Below are positions 11,321 to 21,988 of a DNA stretch of 64,000 bases, piece after piece; position 1 is the first letter of the stretch, and each line of letters starts with the position of its first letter. The notes under the pieces were generated by a model. The model worked only from the letters and a program-made list of their open reading frames with translations, did not search any database and was not told the origin of the DNA. Location: the NCBI GenBank assembly GCA_006538405.1, contig BJKQ01000008.1, positions 2,542,001 through 2,606,000 of the forward strand, read 5' to 3'. This stretch comes from Hansfordia pulvinata. Its lineage: Eukaryota > Ascomycota > Sordariomycetes > Xylariales. Made by a program: the position numbers and the translations under genes.

Positions 11321-13986
11321 ATGAGCACCGACAACAGCCACCAGTCTAATCCCCTGGTCCATGACCACCCGCATCCCCTGAAAATCGCCATCGTGGGGGC
11401 GGGTATTGGTGGGCTTTCGGCTGCCATAGGACTGCGAAGAAATGGGCATCAGGTCGAAGTAAGTGTCGGACGAGATTCGACTGGAGCCACATGGCGAAGA
11501 AGAAAGCTACTCACCTCTTTCTCATCAACAGCTATACGAGCAATCGCGACTCGCCAGTGAAACTGGAGCAGCGGTTCACTTGGCGCCCAACGCGAACGGC
11601 ATCTTGCGCAGATGGGGCATTTTGTCGGAGACGTTTGGCGGGACCGAGGTGCATCGGATCATCGAGTATACGCCGCAATGCGACGTGTCCAATGACATGG
11701 ACGTCCGCGCCTCGAACAAGATGTGGCAGCACCCGTGGCACACGGTGCACCGCGTTGCGCTGCACGAGAAGCTCAAGAGCGTCGCCACGGGCGCGGGAAC
11801 CGGCCCGCCCGCCACACTGCACACGGCGAGCAGAATCGTCGACGTGGACACGCAAGCCGCAAGCCTGACGCTGGCTGACGGCACAAAGGTAGAAGCTGAC
11901 GTTGTCATTGGCGCCGACGGGATTTATGTAGGTCCCAATCCCTGATCTTGGGTCACCTTTGGAACGACCTGGAGGAAAGGCTAAGCTACTGACTCTGCGT
12001 GTGCCGCAGTCTGCGACGAGGAAGCATGTCAGCGAGAAACAGCCGCCTCTTGTGGAGTCGGGCAAAGCGGCCTTCCGGTTCCTACTACCTCGTAGCACCG
12101 TTCTCGAGGACCCCGAGACGGCGCGGTTCGCCGAGCCCAGCCACGCGTTGAGCATGTGGTTTGACGCGGACCGGCGGCTCATCATGTACCCGTGCAACGA
12201 CGATCAGACGCTCAACTTTGTTGCCATCCACCCAGACTCCGAGTCGCACGCTGTGCAGAGCGATGGTGCGTATCTGCACATCACGAAATAGGTTGCTGTT
12301 TCGGTCGACTTATTCACTAAAGCTAATGAAAGGATCGCTCTGGCAGAATGGAATAAGACCGGGACCGTCGAGCAACTCCTCAAGGTCTACGAGCGGTGGG
12401 ACCCGGCGGTCAAGAAGCTTCTGAGCAAGGCCGACCCGGCGGTGCTTAAGGTGTGGCGGCTTCTCGACACGGACAAGCTGCCGTCGTGGACGAAGGGCAG
12501 GCTGGCTCTTATTGGGGACGCAGCCCACCCTTTCACCCCACGTACGTGGAGACCCCTTTGGCATCAACCTTTCGTAGCGCTGACCTCTCTGCAGATCAAG
12601 GACAAGGGGCCGGACAGGCCATGGAGGACGCCGCGGCGCTCTCAACGGTGCTGCCTCGGGGGACGTATCCCGAGGATGTTGAAGAGAGGCTGAGCCTGTA
12701 CCAGGAGATTCGGTACGAGCGAGCACACAAGATCCAGGGGTTCTCGAGACAGATGGGCCGGGATGCCTCGGAACGCACGGAGCCGATCGATAGTGAGTCT
12801 TCCCTCTTACACCGGCATTCCACCCAGAGCCCCCCCTTCCGTTGATTTCTCTCCGTTCTTCTGTATTAGAATGTGCCACTGACCTAAAGAAGTGCAAAAA
12901 TACACGGCGTACAACTTTGGGCACGATGCGGCGGACCATGCGGCGGACGTGTTCAAGCGGTGGCTGTGGGCGCACAAGCCCGACGTATACTGGCGAATGC
13001 CCGTGTCGTTTGGGCCGTTCCCGGGGCCGCGACAGGATGCACTGGGACGCCGGCAGCCGTCGCCCGAGTCTCGCTTGTTTCGCAGCGCCACTGTCACCTT
13101 CCGCACTTCGCGCACGTACCTGGAGACGCTGTTCCCCAGCCCGCTGACGGCGTCTGATGGGGGGAGGGGTGGAGGCAGATACCGTTTCGCAAGCCCGGCG
13201 ACCGTCGCCACAGTCAGCTTTACGTGTGTCACGGTCAACGGTATGTCATGGCTGGGCGGCGGCGGGTACAGCCACTGCGGACTCTACGTTCACGGTGTCG
13301 AGTACGTGAAGTCGACGGGGGCTCAAGGGAAGGACCAGGACGGGGTCGACAGCAACAACGGACACGAAGACTCGAGGGACGTAGTCGCCGCGACGGGCAC
13401 GTTCATGCCGGTGCTCTTTGAGAACCTGGCGGACTCCATCGTCTCGGGGCGCGAAGAGCTGGGCATGAACAAGCTGTACGCCGACATTGACATTGAGCAC
13501 GTGGAGGCCGAGGACGGAGCCGCGGGCGAGGGCAAGGGGGGCAGCTACGGGGCCACGCTGTCGTGGAGGGGTACGCGGTTCCTGGAGTTGGAGCTCAGTG
13601 GCCTGCGGCTCGGCGACGCCGAAGCTGAGCAGAGAGATGCGGCGGCACGCGGGGCGGACTACAAAGAGCTGTGCCACCGATACGTGCCGGCGGTAGGGCG
13701 CCCCGGGCAGGCGGAGGCCGAGTACGCGTGCGTCGTATCGCACGCCGAGGAGGGGCGGCGGGTTACGCCGCGGATCGAGGTGGTGGAGCGGGCCACCGCA
13801 GGCGAGGGGGAGGGAGGGGGAGGGCCGTCAGGGTCGGTGCGGTTCGAGGCCGGGTCGTGGGCGACGCTGCCGACGCTGCACCACGTCGCGGCGGGGCTGG
13901 CGGGGATCCCGGTCTATGAGGTTGTCGACGCCAAGGTCGTGAGGGGCCGCGGGGTACCCGACATGTTCTCGGCCAGACGGGTGTAG
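11321..13986 (+). CDS. FAD-dependent monooxygenase fused to an acetoacetate-decarboxylase-like domain
   Basis: A bifunctional protein of about 765 residues. Exons: 11321-11458, 11532-11927, 12010-12269, 12333-12541, 12595-12792 and 12890-13986. The first 400 residues are a salicylate-hydroxylase-like (PF01494) flavoprotein: GAGIGG at residues 26-31, acidic Glu49 after the second strand, GADG around 173-176, and the FAD-ribityl motif LIGDAAHPFTPHQGQG with Asp327. The region after about residue 450 resembles acetoacetate decarboxylase: GGGYSHCGLYVHGVEYV, GTFMPVLFENLADSIVSGRE and the active-site block GREELGMNKLYADID, whose Lys595 aligns with the Schiff-base lysine. The last exon joins both domains without a break, so the fusion does not depend on a doubtful splice. 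Two boundaries are less certain: the donor at 12270 (GTATCT) and the acceptor at 12890 or 12893. Likely chemistry is hydroxylation plus decarboxylation of an aromatic or beta-keto acid; the substrate is unknown. Confidence 0.88.
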
Positions 13987-14711
13987 AGTATAGTGAGCGA
14001 CGGGCTGGTGGGGGAGAGAGAGAGTGTGTGTGTGTGTGTGAGTGTATGTGTGTTAGTCAGACTTGCCCCTGAATGCGGAGGGCCGGGAGAGCGGCGGGAG
14101 AGCCCCACATAATCACGGGCGGGTGGCCGGTCGCGAACCCCGACCCCCCACTTGCCGGCCCCTCAACGACGTGGTCTACCGCTGTATGTACCTTGTGCTG
14201 ATGGCTTCACTGCAGATACCTTAGGTATCGTGTTTCACCTCACAAAGTTACAGTGCTGCTGCTGCCGCTGCTGCAACAGGTAGCGACGCCCGGTTGCGGC
14301 GTGTGGGGGTGGGTTCCGGGCGGCAGCTTCCTCTTCCAATGGTCATCCGAGGAAGCCGGCAGGGGCAACCGGCACTCTGGCGGGCACAGAGCAGTCGCCA
14401 CGACCCAGGGCTGTAGACAGTCATACATGTAGACAGCTACCTGATTAACGTGCCGCAGTGGGGGTGGGTGGTCACAGAGCAGACACCATCTTGTGTGGGA
14501 GATTCATCAAATACGGGGTGTCTCAGACTTCAGATCGAGCTGTCGTCCTCCAAGCCTTCGCACGTTGGCCAACACTGACAGCCCGGCATTTCCACTTGTG
14601 AATATCCCATACATACCTATACACGCGTTAGCTGTGCTCCCTCATCGCCACCCACCTCAACACCTCAGATATCACAGCAGAACCCTACCTTTACCACCCT
14701 CCCCCGGCACA
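13987..14711. other. Intergenic region upstream of the cupin gene
   Basis: These 725 bases hold the 3' flank of the fusion gene and the promoter of the cupin gene, both on the plus strand. A GA/GT dinucleotide tract follows the stop codon. The last 100 bases before the cupin ATG are rich in C and A, as in many fungal 5' leaders. No coding sequence or RNA gene is seen. Confidence 0.6.
14012..14054. repeat. GA/GT microsatellite
   Basis: An imperfect (GA)n then (GT)n dinucleotide tract just after the stop codon of the monooxygenase-decarboxylase gene; likely in its 3' untranslated region. Confidence 0.9.
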
Positions 14712-15329
14712 ATGGCCGAGTCGACCACCACCACCACCACCACCACCACCACTAAGCCCAACGACCTGCCGGCCATCCGCCGCTTCATAACCGACCACGA
14801 CCCCGCGACCGGCCGCGCCGTCTTCTCCACGCGCCTCCCCGAGGCCCTCCCGGGACGCCAGGTCATGGGCGACGGCGTCGTCTTCTCCCTGGGCTACGCG
14901 ACGCGCCCGCCGGCGCCCGTGGACCTCTCGGGCGGGCGCGACATCACCGACGGCTACGCGCCCCTCCTCGAGACCCCGCCGGGGATCGTCGTACCGGGGG
15001 GCACGGTGGTGCGGTTCGTCGACATGCCGCCCGGGGCGCTGAGCCCGATGCACCGGACCGTCAGCCTGGACTACGGCGTGGTGCTGGAGGGCGAGGTGGA
15101 CCTGGTCCTGGACGGCGGGGAGGAGCGGGCGATGCGCAGGGGGGACCTGGCGGTGCAGCGCGCCACGATGCACGCCTGGCGCAACCGCAGCGCGACCGCG
15201 TGGGCGCGCATGATGTACGTCCTGCAGGAGGCCCGCCCGGTGCGCACCGCCGCCGGCGAGGTGCTGGGCGAGGACTACGGCGAGATGGCCGGGCACGTTC
15301 CCGAGAGCAGCAAGGGGGCGAGCGGGTGA
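14712..15329 (+). CDS. Cupin-fold protein
   Basis: A single-exon gene of 205 residues that starts MAEST followed by a run of about ten threonines. The body is a cupin_2 barrel. Motif 1 reads SPMHRTVSLDYGVVLEGEVD, with His114 but Arg where the second metal histidine of HxH usually lies; motif 2 reads RGDLAVQRATMHAWRN with His154 and the terminal Asn. Fungal proteins of this type are common beside oxidative gene sets, but most are uncharacterised. A reduced metal site suggests a binding, isomerase or accessory role rather than a classic dioxygenase; that is inference. It lies downstream of the fusion gene on the same strand, 725 bp away, so it has its own promoter. The Thr run comes from an (ACC)n microsatellite and may vary in length between strains. 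Confidence 0.85.
   Translation: MAESTTTTTTTTTTKPNDLPAIRRFITDHDPATGRAVFSTRLPEALPGRQVMGDGVVFSLGYATRPPAPVDLSGGRDITDGYAPLLETPPGIVVPGGTVVRFVDMPPGALSPMHRTVSLDYGVVLEGEVDLVLDGGEERAMRRGDLAVQRATMHAWRNRSATAWARMMYVLQEARPVRTAAGEVLGEDYGEMAGHVPESSKGASG
14724..14752. repeat. (ACC)n microsatellite inside the cupin coding sequence
   Basis: About nine ACC units encode the N-terminal threonine run of the cupin protein. Slippage in whole units would keep the frame. Confidence 0.9.
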
Positions 15330-15734
15330 CGGACGGGCTGTCTGTGCAGTGGGTTGCGCGAAGAGAAAGGGAAGAAGGGGAGGGGGGCGCTCGTGGAGAT
15401 GTACTGTATTATTTTTATTTTTTGTGTTGAAAAATGGTCCAAGATGTTGAAACAGTGTATCAAGAGACACGCTCGCGACGTGCTCAAATGCAGGCTCGCC
15501 TTACTCAACCGGGCCAGCATATGCATTGCATGCCCGTGAGAGTGAAGAGACGCTCGCCTATGAGAAGCGAATATCATCATGATCGTTGTCATCGCCTCTC
15601 CCCCACCTCCCCTCCCCTTCTGCTTTCGGCCCCCTTCTCTTTTCCGTTACCCCCTCTCCTTTCCGTCCCCCTTCCTCCTCTATATCCTCTAATATGAGCC
15701 CCGACCGTCCTTTTCCCTGCTTCCACCACTCTTC
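15330..15734. other. Convergent 3' region, cupin / secreted protein
   Basis: The 405 bases lie between two stop codons on opposite strands, so they hold both 3' untranslated regions and polyadenylation signals. AT-rich stretches near 15409-15435 and pyrimidine-rich tracts near 15598-15690 are visible. No gene. Confidence 0.6.
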
Positions 15735-16614
15735 TCAAACCCCGGAGATCTCCCCCAACGAACACGGCCCATCGTGCAGGACGTCGTGGTCCGGCGCCTT
15801 GCCGTCCGCGACGGGCACCGTCAGGGCCACCGTCTGGTCGGTGCCCGGGTAGCGCGTGACGTGGCCCCAGCCCGACACGTCGGCCGTGTCGTCGGCGAAG
15901 ATGAGCCCGTACTTGCCTCCCTGCACCCACGCCTCGTCTGTCGCGTTGGGGAGGGTCACTTTTTTTTTCCCCCCGGGTCGTCAGTAAGGGCCTTTTGCAC
16001 ACGTAGGTTCGTTTGTTCTGAATGGTGTAGATGTTTGCTGCTTTTCTGGCTTGAATAATATGGAGAGTGGAGGCAGTGAGGATGATACTCGTAGAGGGAA
16101 GGAAACTCACAGTGCGACAGTCCGCTGATGTACCACACGAATCTGGGCGGGACGAGTCGGTGTTAGCATGCAACTCGAACCATGCAGATCCAATCCAAGA
16201 GTGAACGGAACAAACTCTGAAAATGGAAGGCAAAGACAAAGTGAGGCAGAGAGAAGGAGGCAGAGTAAAGGGGAAAGAGAGAGAGGGAGAGGGAGAGAGG
16301 GAGAGACAGAAAGAAAATGGAACGCACTGCTTGACCGGGGCGTTGTGGCGGCCGCCGTCGAAGCGCGCCGGCAGGATCGTGTAGGTGACGTTCTCGGCCG
16401 CCGGGGCCACGTTGAGCGTCTGCGTGCCCGCCACGCCGGGCACGTCGGACGTGGCGAACGGCGCCGCCAGCGACCAGCACTCGAAGACGGAGATGTTGGC
16501 CCGCCCCGTCAGCGCCGTCATGTTGAGCCGCAGGGGCTTTTGGTCGTCTGCTGCTGCCGCCGACGCCCCGAGGAGCGGCAGGGCCGAGGCCAGGAGCTTG
16601 CCGGCGCGGACCAT
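15735..16614 (-). CDS. Small secreted protein of unknown function
   Basis: A 180-residue protein in three exons (16614-16328, 16142-16111, 15958-15735; 181 codons including stop). The N-terminus MVRAGKLLASALPLLGASA is a clear signal peptide with cleavage expected near AAA-DD. The mature chain has two cysteines (FECW and DGPCS), consistent with one disulfide, and four N-glycosylation sequons (NMT, NIS, NVT, NAT). Other recognisable blocks are PARFDGGRHNAP, WYISGLSHLTLPNATDEAW and GKYGLIFADDTADVSGWGH. Proteins with this pattern are widespread in filamentous ascomycetes, but I know no function. The second intron carries an A9 tract just before its acceptor and one copy of the TACTCGTA octamer near 16086. 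It could be a cell-wall or host-interaction protein; no catalytic motif is visible. Confidence 0.82.
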
Positions 16615-18181
16615 TATGATGATAATAATGACAATGTTGATGGGTCCGCGAAGGGGGGGGGGGGGGGGGCGGAACCGTCTGAATGGCCGGACTGGTGCGA
16701 TTGTCTCAGAACCTCGATATGCGCAACTCGCGGAATTCTCAAGCGGCGTGGTAGGGAGTCCGCTTGGTAGGTAATGGGTGGATGGGCAAGTCAGATTCCG
16801 CGACGCAAAGCGAATGTCAAGCAGCGGTGATTGTTTACTCCGGATCTCTTGTTGTTAAGGCGGTAAGGCCAGGACGAGAAGAGACAAGACGCGGGGGGAG
16901 GGGTGGGCAATACGCGCATAAAAGCAGACAATGATCGTCAAAACCCAGACGGGCAGAAACTCCATTAGCAGACAAAAGGCAGACAGACGGACAATAATAA
17001 TACAGGACACCCCCCCCCCCCCTAATGATGCCAAATAGAACGGCACGAGACCGCGGACGGACCAGGGCCTCGATCGCTCTCTCCATGCCCTTTTGTCTTG
17101 TGAAATTGCAAATACCCCCTTCCTCAATCTTTTTAAACCGCTGCCTGCTCATCCCCGTCATCTCTCCGGAAGCTGCACGCACCGCACGACGCCGTCCTCT
17201 CTTCCTCCACTCGCTCCGGGGTGGCCTTGCTGACGGGCCTCAGCCGCGGTCCACACTCACTAATAAAACAGTGCCGCCTTGCGCTGAACTGCCGGTAGGG
17301 CAGAGCCAAGACCAGCCAAGCCATCATCCATCATACTCGTCGTCGTACGAGCACTCCGGCGCTGACGCTGACGACAGCCCCGGGTCTCGTCTCGTTCACT
17401 AAACCCACTTCGGGCGGTGCAGAGGCACTCCGCATATCGCATTCGCATGTTGTTGTGTACAGCGAATGCCTGTGTCGGGTTTGCGAGGAGCTGGGCCACG
17501 CTGCCTCGCAAAGGAGAATGCTTCCATCTTCTCATCAATCACGCGCCCGTCTGTCAACGACCATGCTTGACACACCGCTCATCTGGGCGCAAGCGTCGGT
17601 GCCCAGCCTCGGTCCGAGCGTACGAGTACGCAACTCACTAATCAGCTAGTCAATCCCCGACACTACGGCCGAGTAGGATCACGGTTTCCTGCATACGAGT
17701 AAACCCCCCCCCCCGGGTGACAGAGAAAACCTACATCACGTCACCTCACGAAAGGGCCGTGGGGTTCTGGAAAGAGAGGCAGAGAGAAAAAAAAAATCAA
17801 ACTTCCTGTATACATATTCGCCATGATAGACAACAGTTTTCCCCGTAAGATACAATAACGCCAATCCGCAGCTCAGACTGGGACCGAAGTTATGGGCGCC
17901 GATCTGGAATGCTCGCTTCTCTGTACATTCAAAGCAGCTTGACTTCAGGTCCGGTCGATATGGGCACGGGCGCCTTTTTGCTCCCGTCATCTTTTCGCCC
18001 ATCCTCCCCTGCTGACGTCTCTGCCTTCCCGACGACCGGGTTGTCTCCCGTCTCTCATCTCGTCGTGGCTTGCCCCTGGACAACATAGAAAAGTGTAGCA
18101 TGAGTCACTTTCGGTTTGTAATGGTCGTTGATGGCTGGTTCTAGCCCTGGGCCAACGCGGCCCGGCTGATGGTTGCCTCGT
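16615..18181. other. Intergenic region, secreted protein start to SDH1 end
   Basis: The 1.57-kb spacer contains the promoter of the secreted-protein gene (left side) and the 3' flank of SDH1 (right side). It holds long homopolymers: G17 at 16653-16669, C13 at 17010-17022 and C11 at 17704-17714, whose lengths may be unreliable. TACGAGTA copies lie near 17623 and 17694. ORFs here are short and carry no recognisable domain. Confidence 0.55.
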
Positions 18182-20597
18182 CTAGTAGGTACGCTTGAAG
18201 GGCGGCACGGCCTTGCACTCGGCCTCATCCAGAGTGTGGCCGATGACCTTGCGGTATCCGAGCTCAACCTTCTCGTGGGGCTTCTTCTGGAAAGTCAAAG
18301 TGTGCTTCATCCAGTTCTCGTCGTCACGGTCGGGGAAGTCCTCGCGCGCGTGGGCTCCACGCGACTCCTTGCGGTTCGCGGCAGCCACAGCCGTTTGGTT
18401 GCTGCACGCCAGGTCAGTCTCAATCAGCACATCCGGAATACAGGGCACATGGTACTCACGCGCAGGTCAACAGGTTCCGAAGCTCGAGGGCCTCAGTCAG
18501 GTCGGTGTTCCAGATCATGCTGCGGTCCTTGATGCCGATCTCGGGGTAAGACGCGTCAATGTCGGTCACCTTCTTGACACCCTCGTCCAAGCTCTCCTGC
18601 ATACGGAAGACGCTGACATCGGTCTGCATGGCCTTCTGCATGGCGAGGCGGACCTCGGCGGTGCTCTTGGGGCCCGACGACTTGCGAACCTGGTCCAGAG
18701 TCTCAATCGACTCGGCACCGGCATCGGCGCTGATGGGCTTGGGCTTGGCGCCAGGGGTGAAGTTGTCGCGGATCGTGTGGGAGACAGCACGGCCGAAGAC
18801 AACCAAGTCGAGCAGCGAGTTGGCACCCAGGCGGTTGGCACCGTGGACAGACACACAGGCAGCCTCACCACAGGCGAAGAGACCAGGGACAACCTTGTCC
18901 TGGCCAGCCTCGTCAACAGTCAGAACCTCACCAGTGTACTTGGTGGGGATGCCGCCCATGTTGTAGTGGACGGTGGGCAGCACGGGGATGGGCTGCTTGG
19001 TAACGTCGACGCCCGCGAAAATGGCGGCCGTCTCGGAGATACCGGGCAGACGCTCGTGGAGGACCTCGGCGGGTAGGTGGCTGAGCTGAAGGTAGATGTG
19101 GTCCTTCTCAGGGCCGACACCACGGCCGTCGCGGATCTCCATGGTCATAGAGCGAGAGACAACGTCACGACTGGCCAAGTCTTTGGCAGTGGGCGCGTAA
19201 CGCTCCATGAAACGCTCGCCCTCGGAATTGAGCAGGTAGCCACCCTCACCACGCGAGCCCTCGGTGATCAGGCATCCAGCGCCGTAAATTCCGGTGGGGT
19301 GGAACTGAACGAACTCGAGGTCCTGGTTGGGAAGGCCGGCACGGGCAACCATGGCCATACCGTCACCCGTGCAGGTGTGGGCAGACGTGCAGCTGAAGTA
19401 GGCACGGCCGTAGCCGCCGGTGGCCAAGACGGTGTTTTGGGCGAGGAAACGGTGCAGGGTGCCGTCTTCCTGGTTGTAGGCCAGAACACCACGGCACTCG
19501 CCATCTTCCATGATCAGGTCGAGGGCGAAGAATTCGATAAAGTAGTTGGTGCTGTGGCGCAGCGACTGGCCGTACAGGGTGTGAAGAAGGGCGTGACCGG
19601 TCCGGTCGGCGGCGGCGCAGCAGCGGTAAGCCTGGCCGCCCTTGCCGTACTCCTTAGACTGTCCACCGAAAGCACGCTGGTAGCTGTGAGGCATGCATGT
19701 CAGCACTGTCCAGTGGACTGCGCAAGGCTGTCGTCTCGGCGCAAAGGGGAAGCAACTCACATGCGTCCATCCTCAGTTCTGGAAAAGGGGCAGCCGTAGT
19801 TCTCAAGCTCAATAATGGAGTCGGGGGCCTCTCTGGTCATGTAGTGAATGGCATCTTGATCGCCGAGCCAGTCGGAGCCCTTGACAGTGTCGTACATGTG
19901 CCACCTCCAGTCGTCCGCGTGCATGTTGCCGAGAGCGGCGTTGATGCCACCCTGAGCGGCGACGGTATGACTCCTTGTGGGGAAGAGCTTGGAAATGCAG
20001 GCCGTGTTGAAGCCGGCCTCGGCCAAACCGAAGGCGGCACGGAGACCGGCGCCGCCGGCACCAACGACCAGGGCGTCATACTCGTGGTCCTGGGAGGGTG
20101 TCAGTCGATCGGCGGTTGGGAGAATCAGTCGGGGATGGGAGGTGGCGTACAATGACGGGGTAGTCCTTGCTGAGGTGAATGGGCGCCTCCTTGGCCCGCA
20201 GGGGCTGGTTGGCAAAGATGCGCGCTGCAGACCATGTGAGCGGATGGTCGATTATTGAGTCGCGATGACACCACGGGTATGCGACGGGAAGCCGGCGACA
20301 AGCAAGAGATCACATACCGGCAGGACGGGTCGAGGAGAAATTCCGGGCCTGGCATCGGGCGGCACGCGAGAACTGTTCAAGGGGTGTTGCGTTAGCAGGG
20401 GGTCTTCAGCCAAATGAAGCCGGCGGGATGTGTCGCTTGGTCGGTCGTGGCGCTGCGAGTTGCGCGGCTTTTTCCCGGCCGAGACAAGGGCTGGCGGCGC
20501 CGTGTCTGCGCAGGAAGCAGTCGGCAGAGGGGTTTGAGAGGCGTACATTGGAGCTGCTGAGGGCCAATCGCCTCATTTGGGCCATCGTGGACGCCAT
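18182..20597 (-). CDS. SDH1: Succinate dehydrogenase flavoprotein subunit, mitochondrial
   Basis: The catalytic subunit of respiratory complex II, oxidising succinate to fumarate in the mitochondrial matrix and passing electrons via FAD to the iron-sulfur subunit. Six exons: 20597-20547, 20372-20318, 20224-20151, 20089-19761, 19683-18460 and 18401-18182, giving 650 residues, the normal size. Residues 1-50 form an Arg/Ser-rich mitochondrial presequence ([17 protein letters not shown], then RNFSSTRPA). The dinucleotide fold is [11 protein letters not shown] (68-78). SHTVAAQGG contains His101, the residue that carries covalent FAD in this family. Active-site blocks include [21 protein letters not shown] and [17 protein letters not shown]. 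The C-terminus has [19 protein letters not shown]. Three short N-terminal exons spread over 450 bp are typical of fungal nuclear genes for mitochondrial proteins. No defect is seen. Confidence 0.98.
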
Positions 20598-21988
20598 CGT
20601 GAGGGCCGAAGTAGCTGAAGGTGATCTCTACCACAGCGGTTCTATCGGCAAAAAGGGAAGGGTGAGAGGAAGACGACGCGGGAAGAGTGGAGAGTCTGAG
20701 TGGGAGCCAAGTCAGCGATTGCCAAGAGAGAGGGAAGTCAGGGGAGGCAGAGCACAACGGCGCAAGGCAATGTGGTGCCGGTGCGAGGCAGAGAGACTCA
20801 CGAGATCCGGGGGACGAGTCGTGTCGTCGGCGGCGGGCGGATGGGAGAGGTGGAATGAACGGAAGGGATTGGACGAATGGATGATGCTCTCTCGGGTCGT
20901 TGCCAATTGGCCGGGCCTGGCTCGAGGTCTGGAGTGGGCCAGCCAGGTCACTTGCCGGCAAAGTAGCCGCAGAGGGTACGAGGGGTGTTACGGGGGCTAC
21001 GTCCCTGCGCTGACATTCCTGTGCCCTCGGATTGGCTGGCGGGCGTTGCACCTTCTTTTGAACCGAGGAAGAAAACCCGCCCGGTCCTTCCTTTTCCTAT
21101 TCCACCCACCCGCGGAGCTATTTTGTGGGTCTATCTCTCTTTCTCGGGACTTGGGCAAGATACGACGCGATCACGGAGGTTGTCCGCATGTCGTCCGTCT
21201 CGACGTTGATGCGATGGCAACAATGCCGTGACAATAGCAACGTGCCAGTTCGATATGTCGCAGATCCCGAATTTGTTCATATCGCATCGTCATCATCGTC
21301 AGTAGACTAAGAGAATTGTGAGCATCACAGGTCACGGGGCGCACTGATACAGTACGAGTAGCTACCTACACCTTGAGTAGTACGCAAACTTAAAGCGGCC
21401 ACTCGTTCCTACCTACAGAGGTACATATGTATGTAGCTCACTTCCATACAAACCAGGTACCGCTGTTCTCGGACAGACTCGGTTAATCCCTCTGCCGGAA
21501 ATCACAGGCTCGCCCAAATCGGCTATCAAGCACCGACCTGAGGTACCACTCATAGATCGGTAGCAACCGAACCGTACTCGTATTGTTCTTCTCATCACAA
21601 TGCGCCTCGCAAAGCACAGCTCCAGGCGTATGTTAATACTGGATAACAAGTTCAAAGCTGACATGCGACTGGCACGCTCTCTGTCAGATCAGATGCCCAA
21701 CCCATGCAAGTTGATCGCATGATGTAATCGCATCGCATCGCATCGCATCCATCGCACCGCATCGCCACGTACTCATTACTAAGATGCTATAGACGGGAGC
21801 CACGGAGACGGCGGCTAGAGCGGGTAAGACGCTTCGCTTCAAGCCAAGCTCCAGCCCGCCCCTGCCTGGGTCGCAAACCGTCGCCTAAAAACGCCCATCC
21901 TCTATCCCAACATGCTGTTGCTTGCCCCCTCTTCGCCGCTCTAAGACTTGGGTACTAAAGAAAACAACGCCAAAACCAACAACCTCCT
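20598..21988. promoter_or_regulatory. SDH1 promoter and 3' flank of the PX gene
   Basis: This 1.39-kb region lies upstream of SDH1 and downstream of the PX-domain gene. Read on the minus strand, the 100 bp before the SDH1 ATG are pyrimidine-rich, a usual feature of strongly expressed fungal genes. Octamer copies lie near 21353 and 21573. The plus-strand ORF from 20428 to 21231 overlaps the SDH1 first exon antisense and has no recognisable motif, so I do not call it. Confidence 0.55.
21727..21765. repeat. (CATCG)n minisatellite
   Basis: Tandem CATCG units, five or more with slight interruptions, in the 3' flank of the PX-domain gene. Confidence 0.85.

Noticed and set aside
12310..12975. 221-codon minus ORF opposite the monooxygenase
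   Set aside because: Spans exons and introns of the sense gene and has no motif.
14691..15470. 259-codon minus ORF opposite the cupin gene
   Set aside because: Arg/Ala/Pro/His-rich antisense translation; the plus strand has a clear cupin fold.
18195..19799. Long plus-strand ORFs opposite SDH1
   Set aside because: Antisense shadows of a conserved exon with no family motif.
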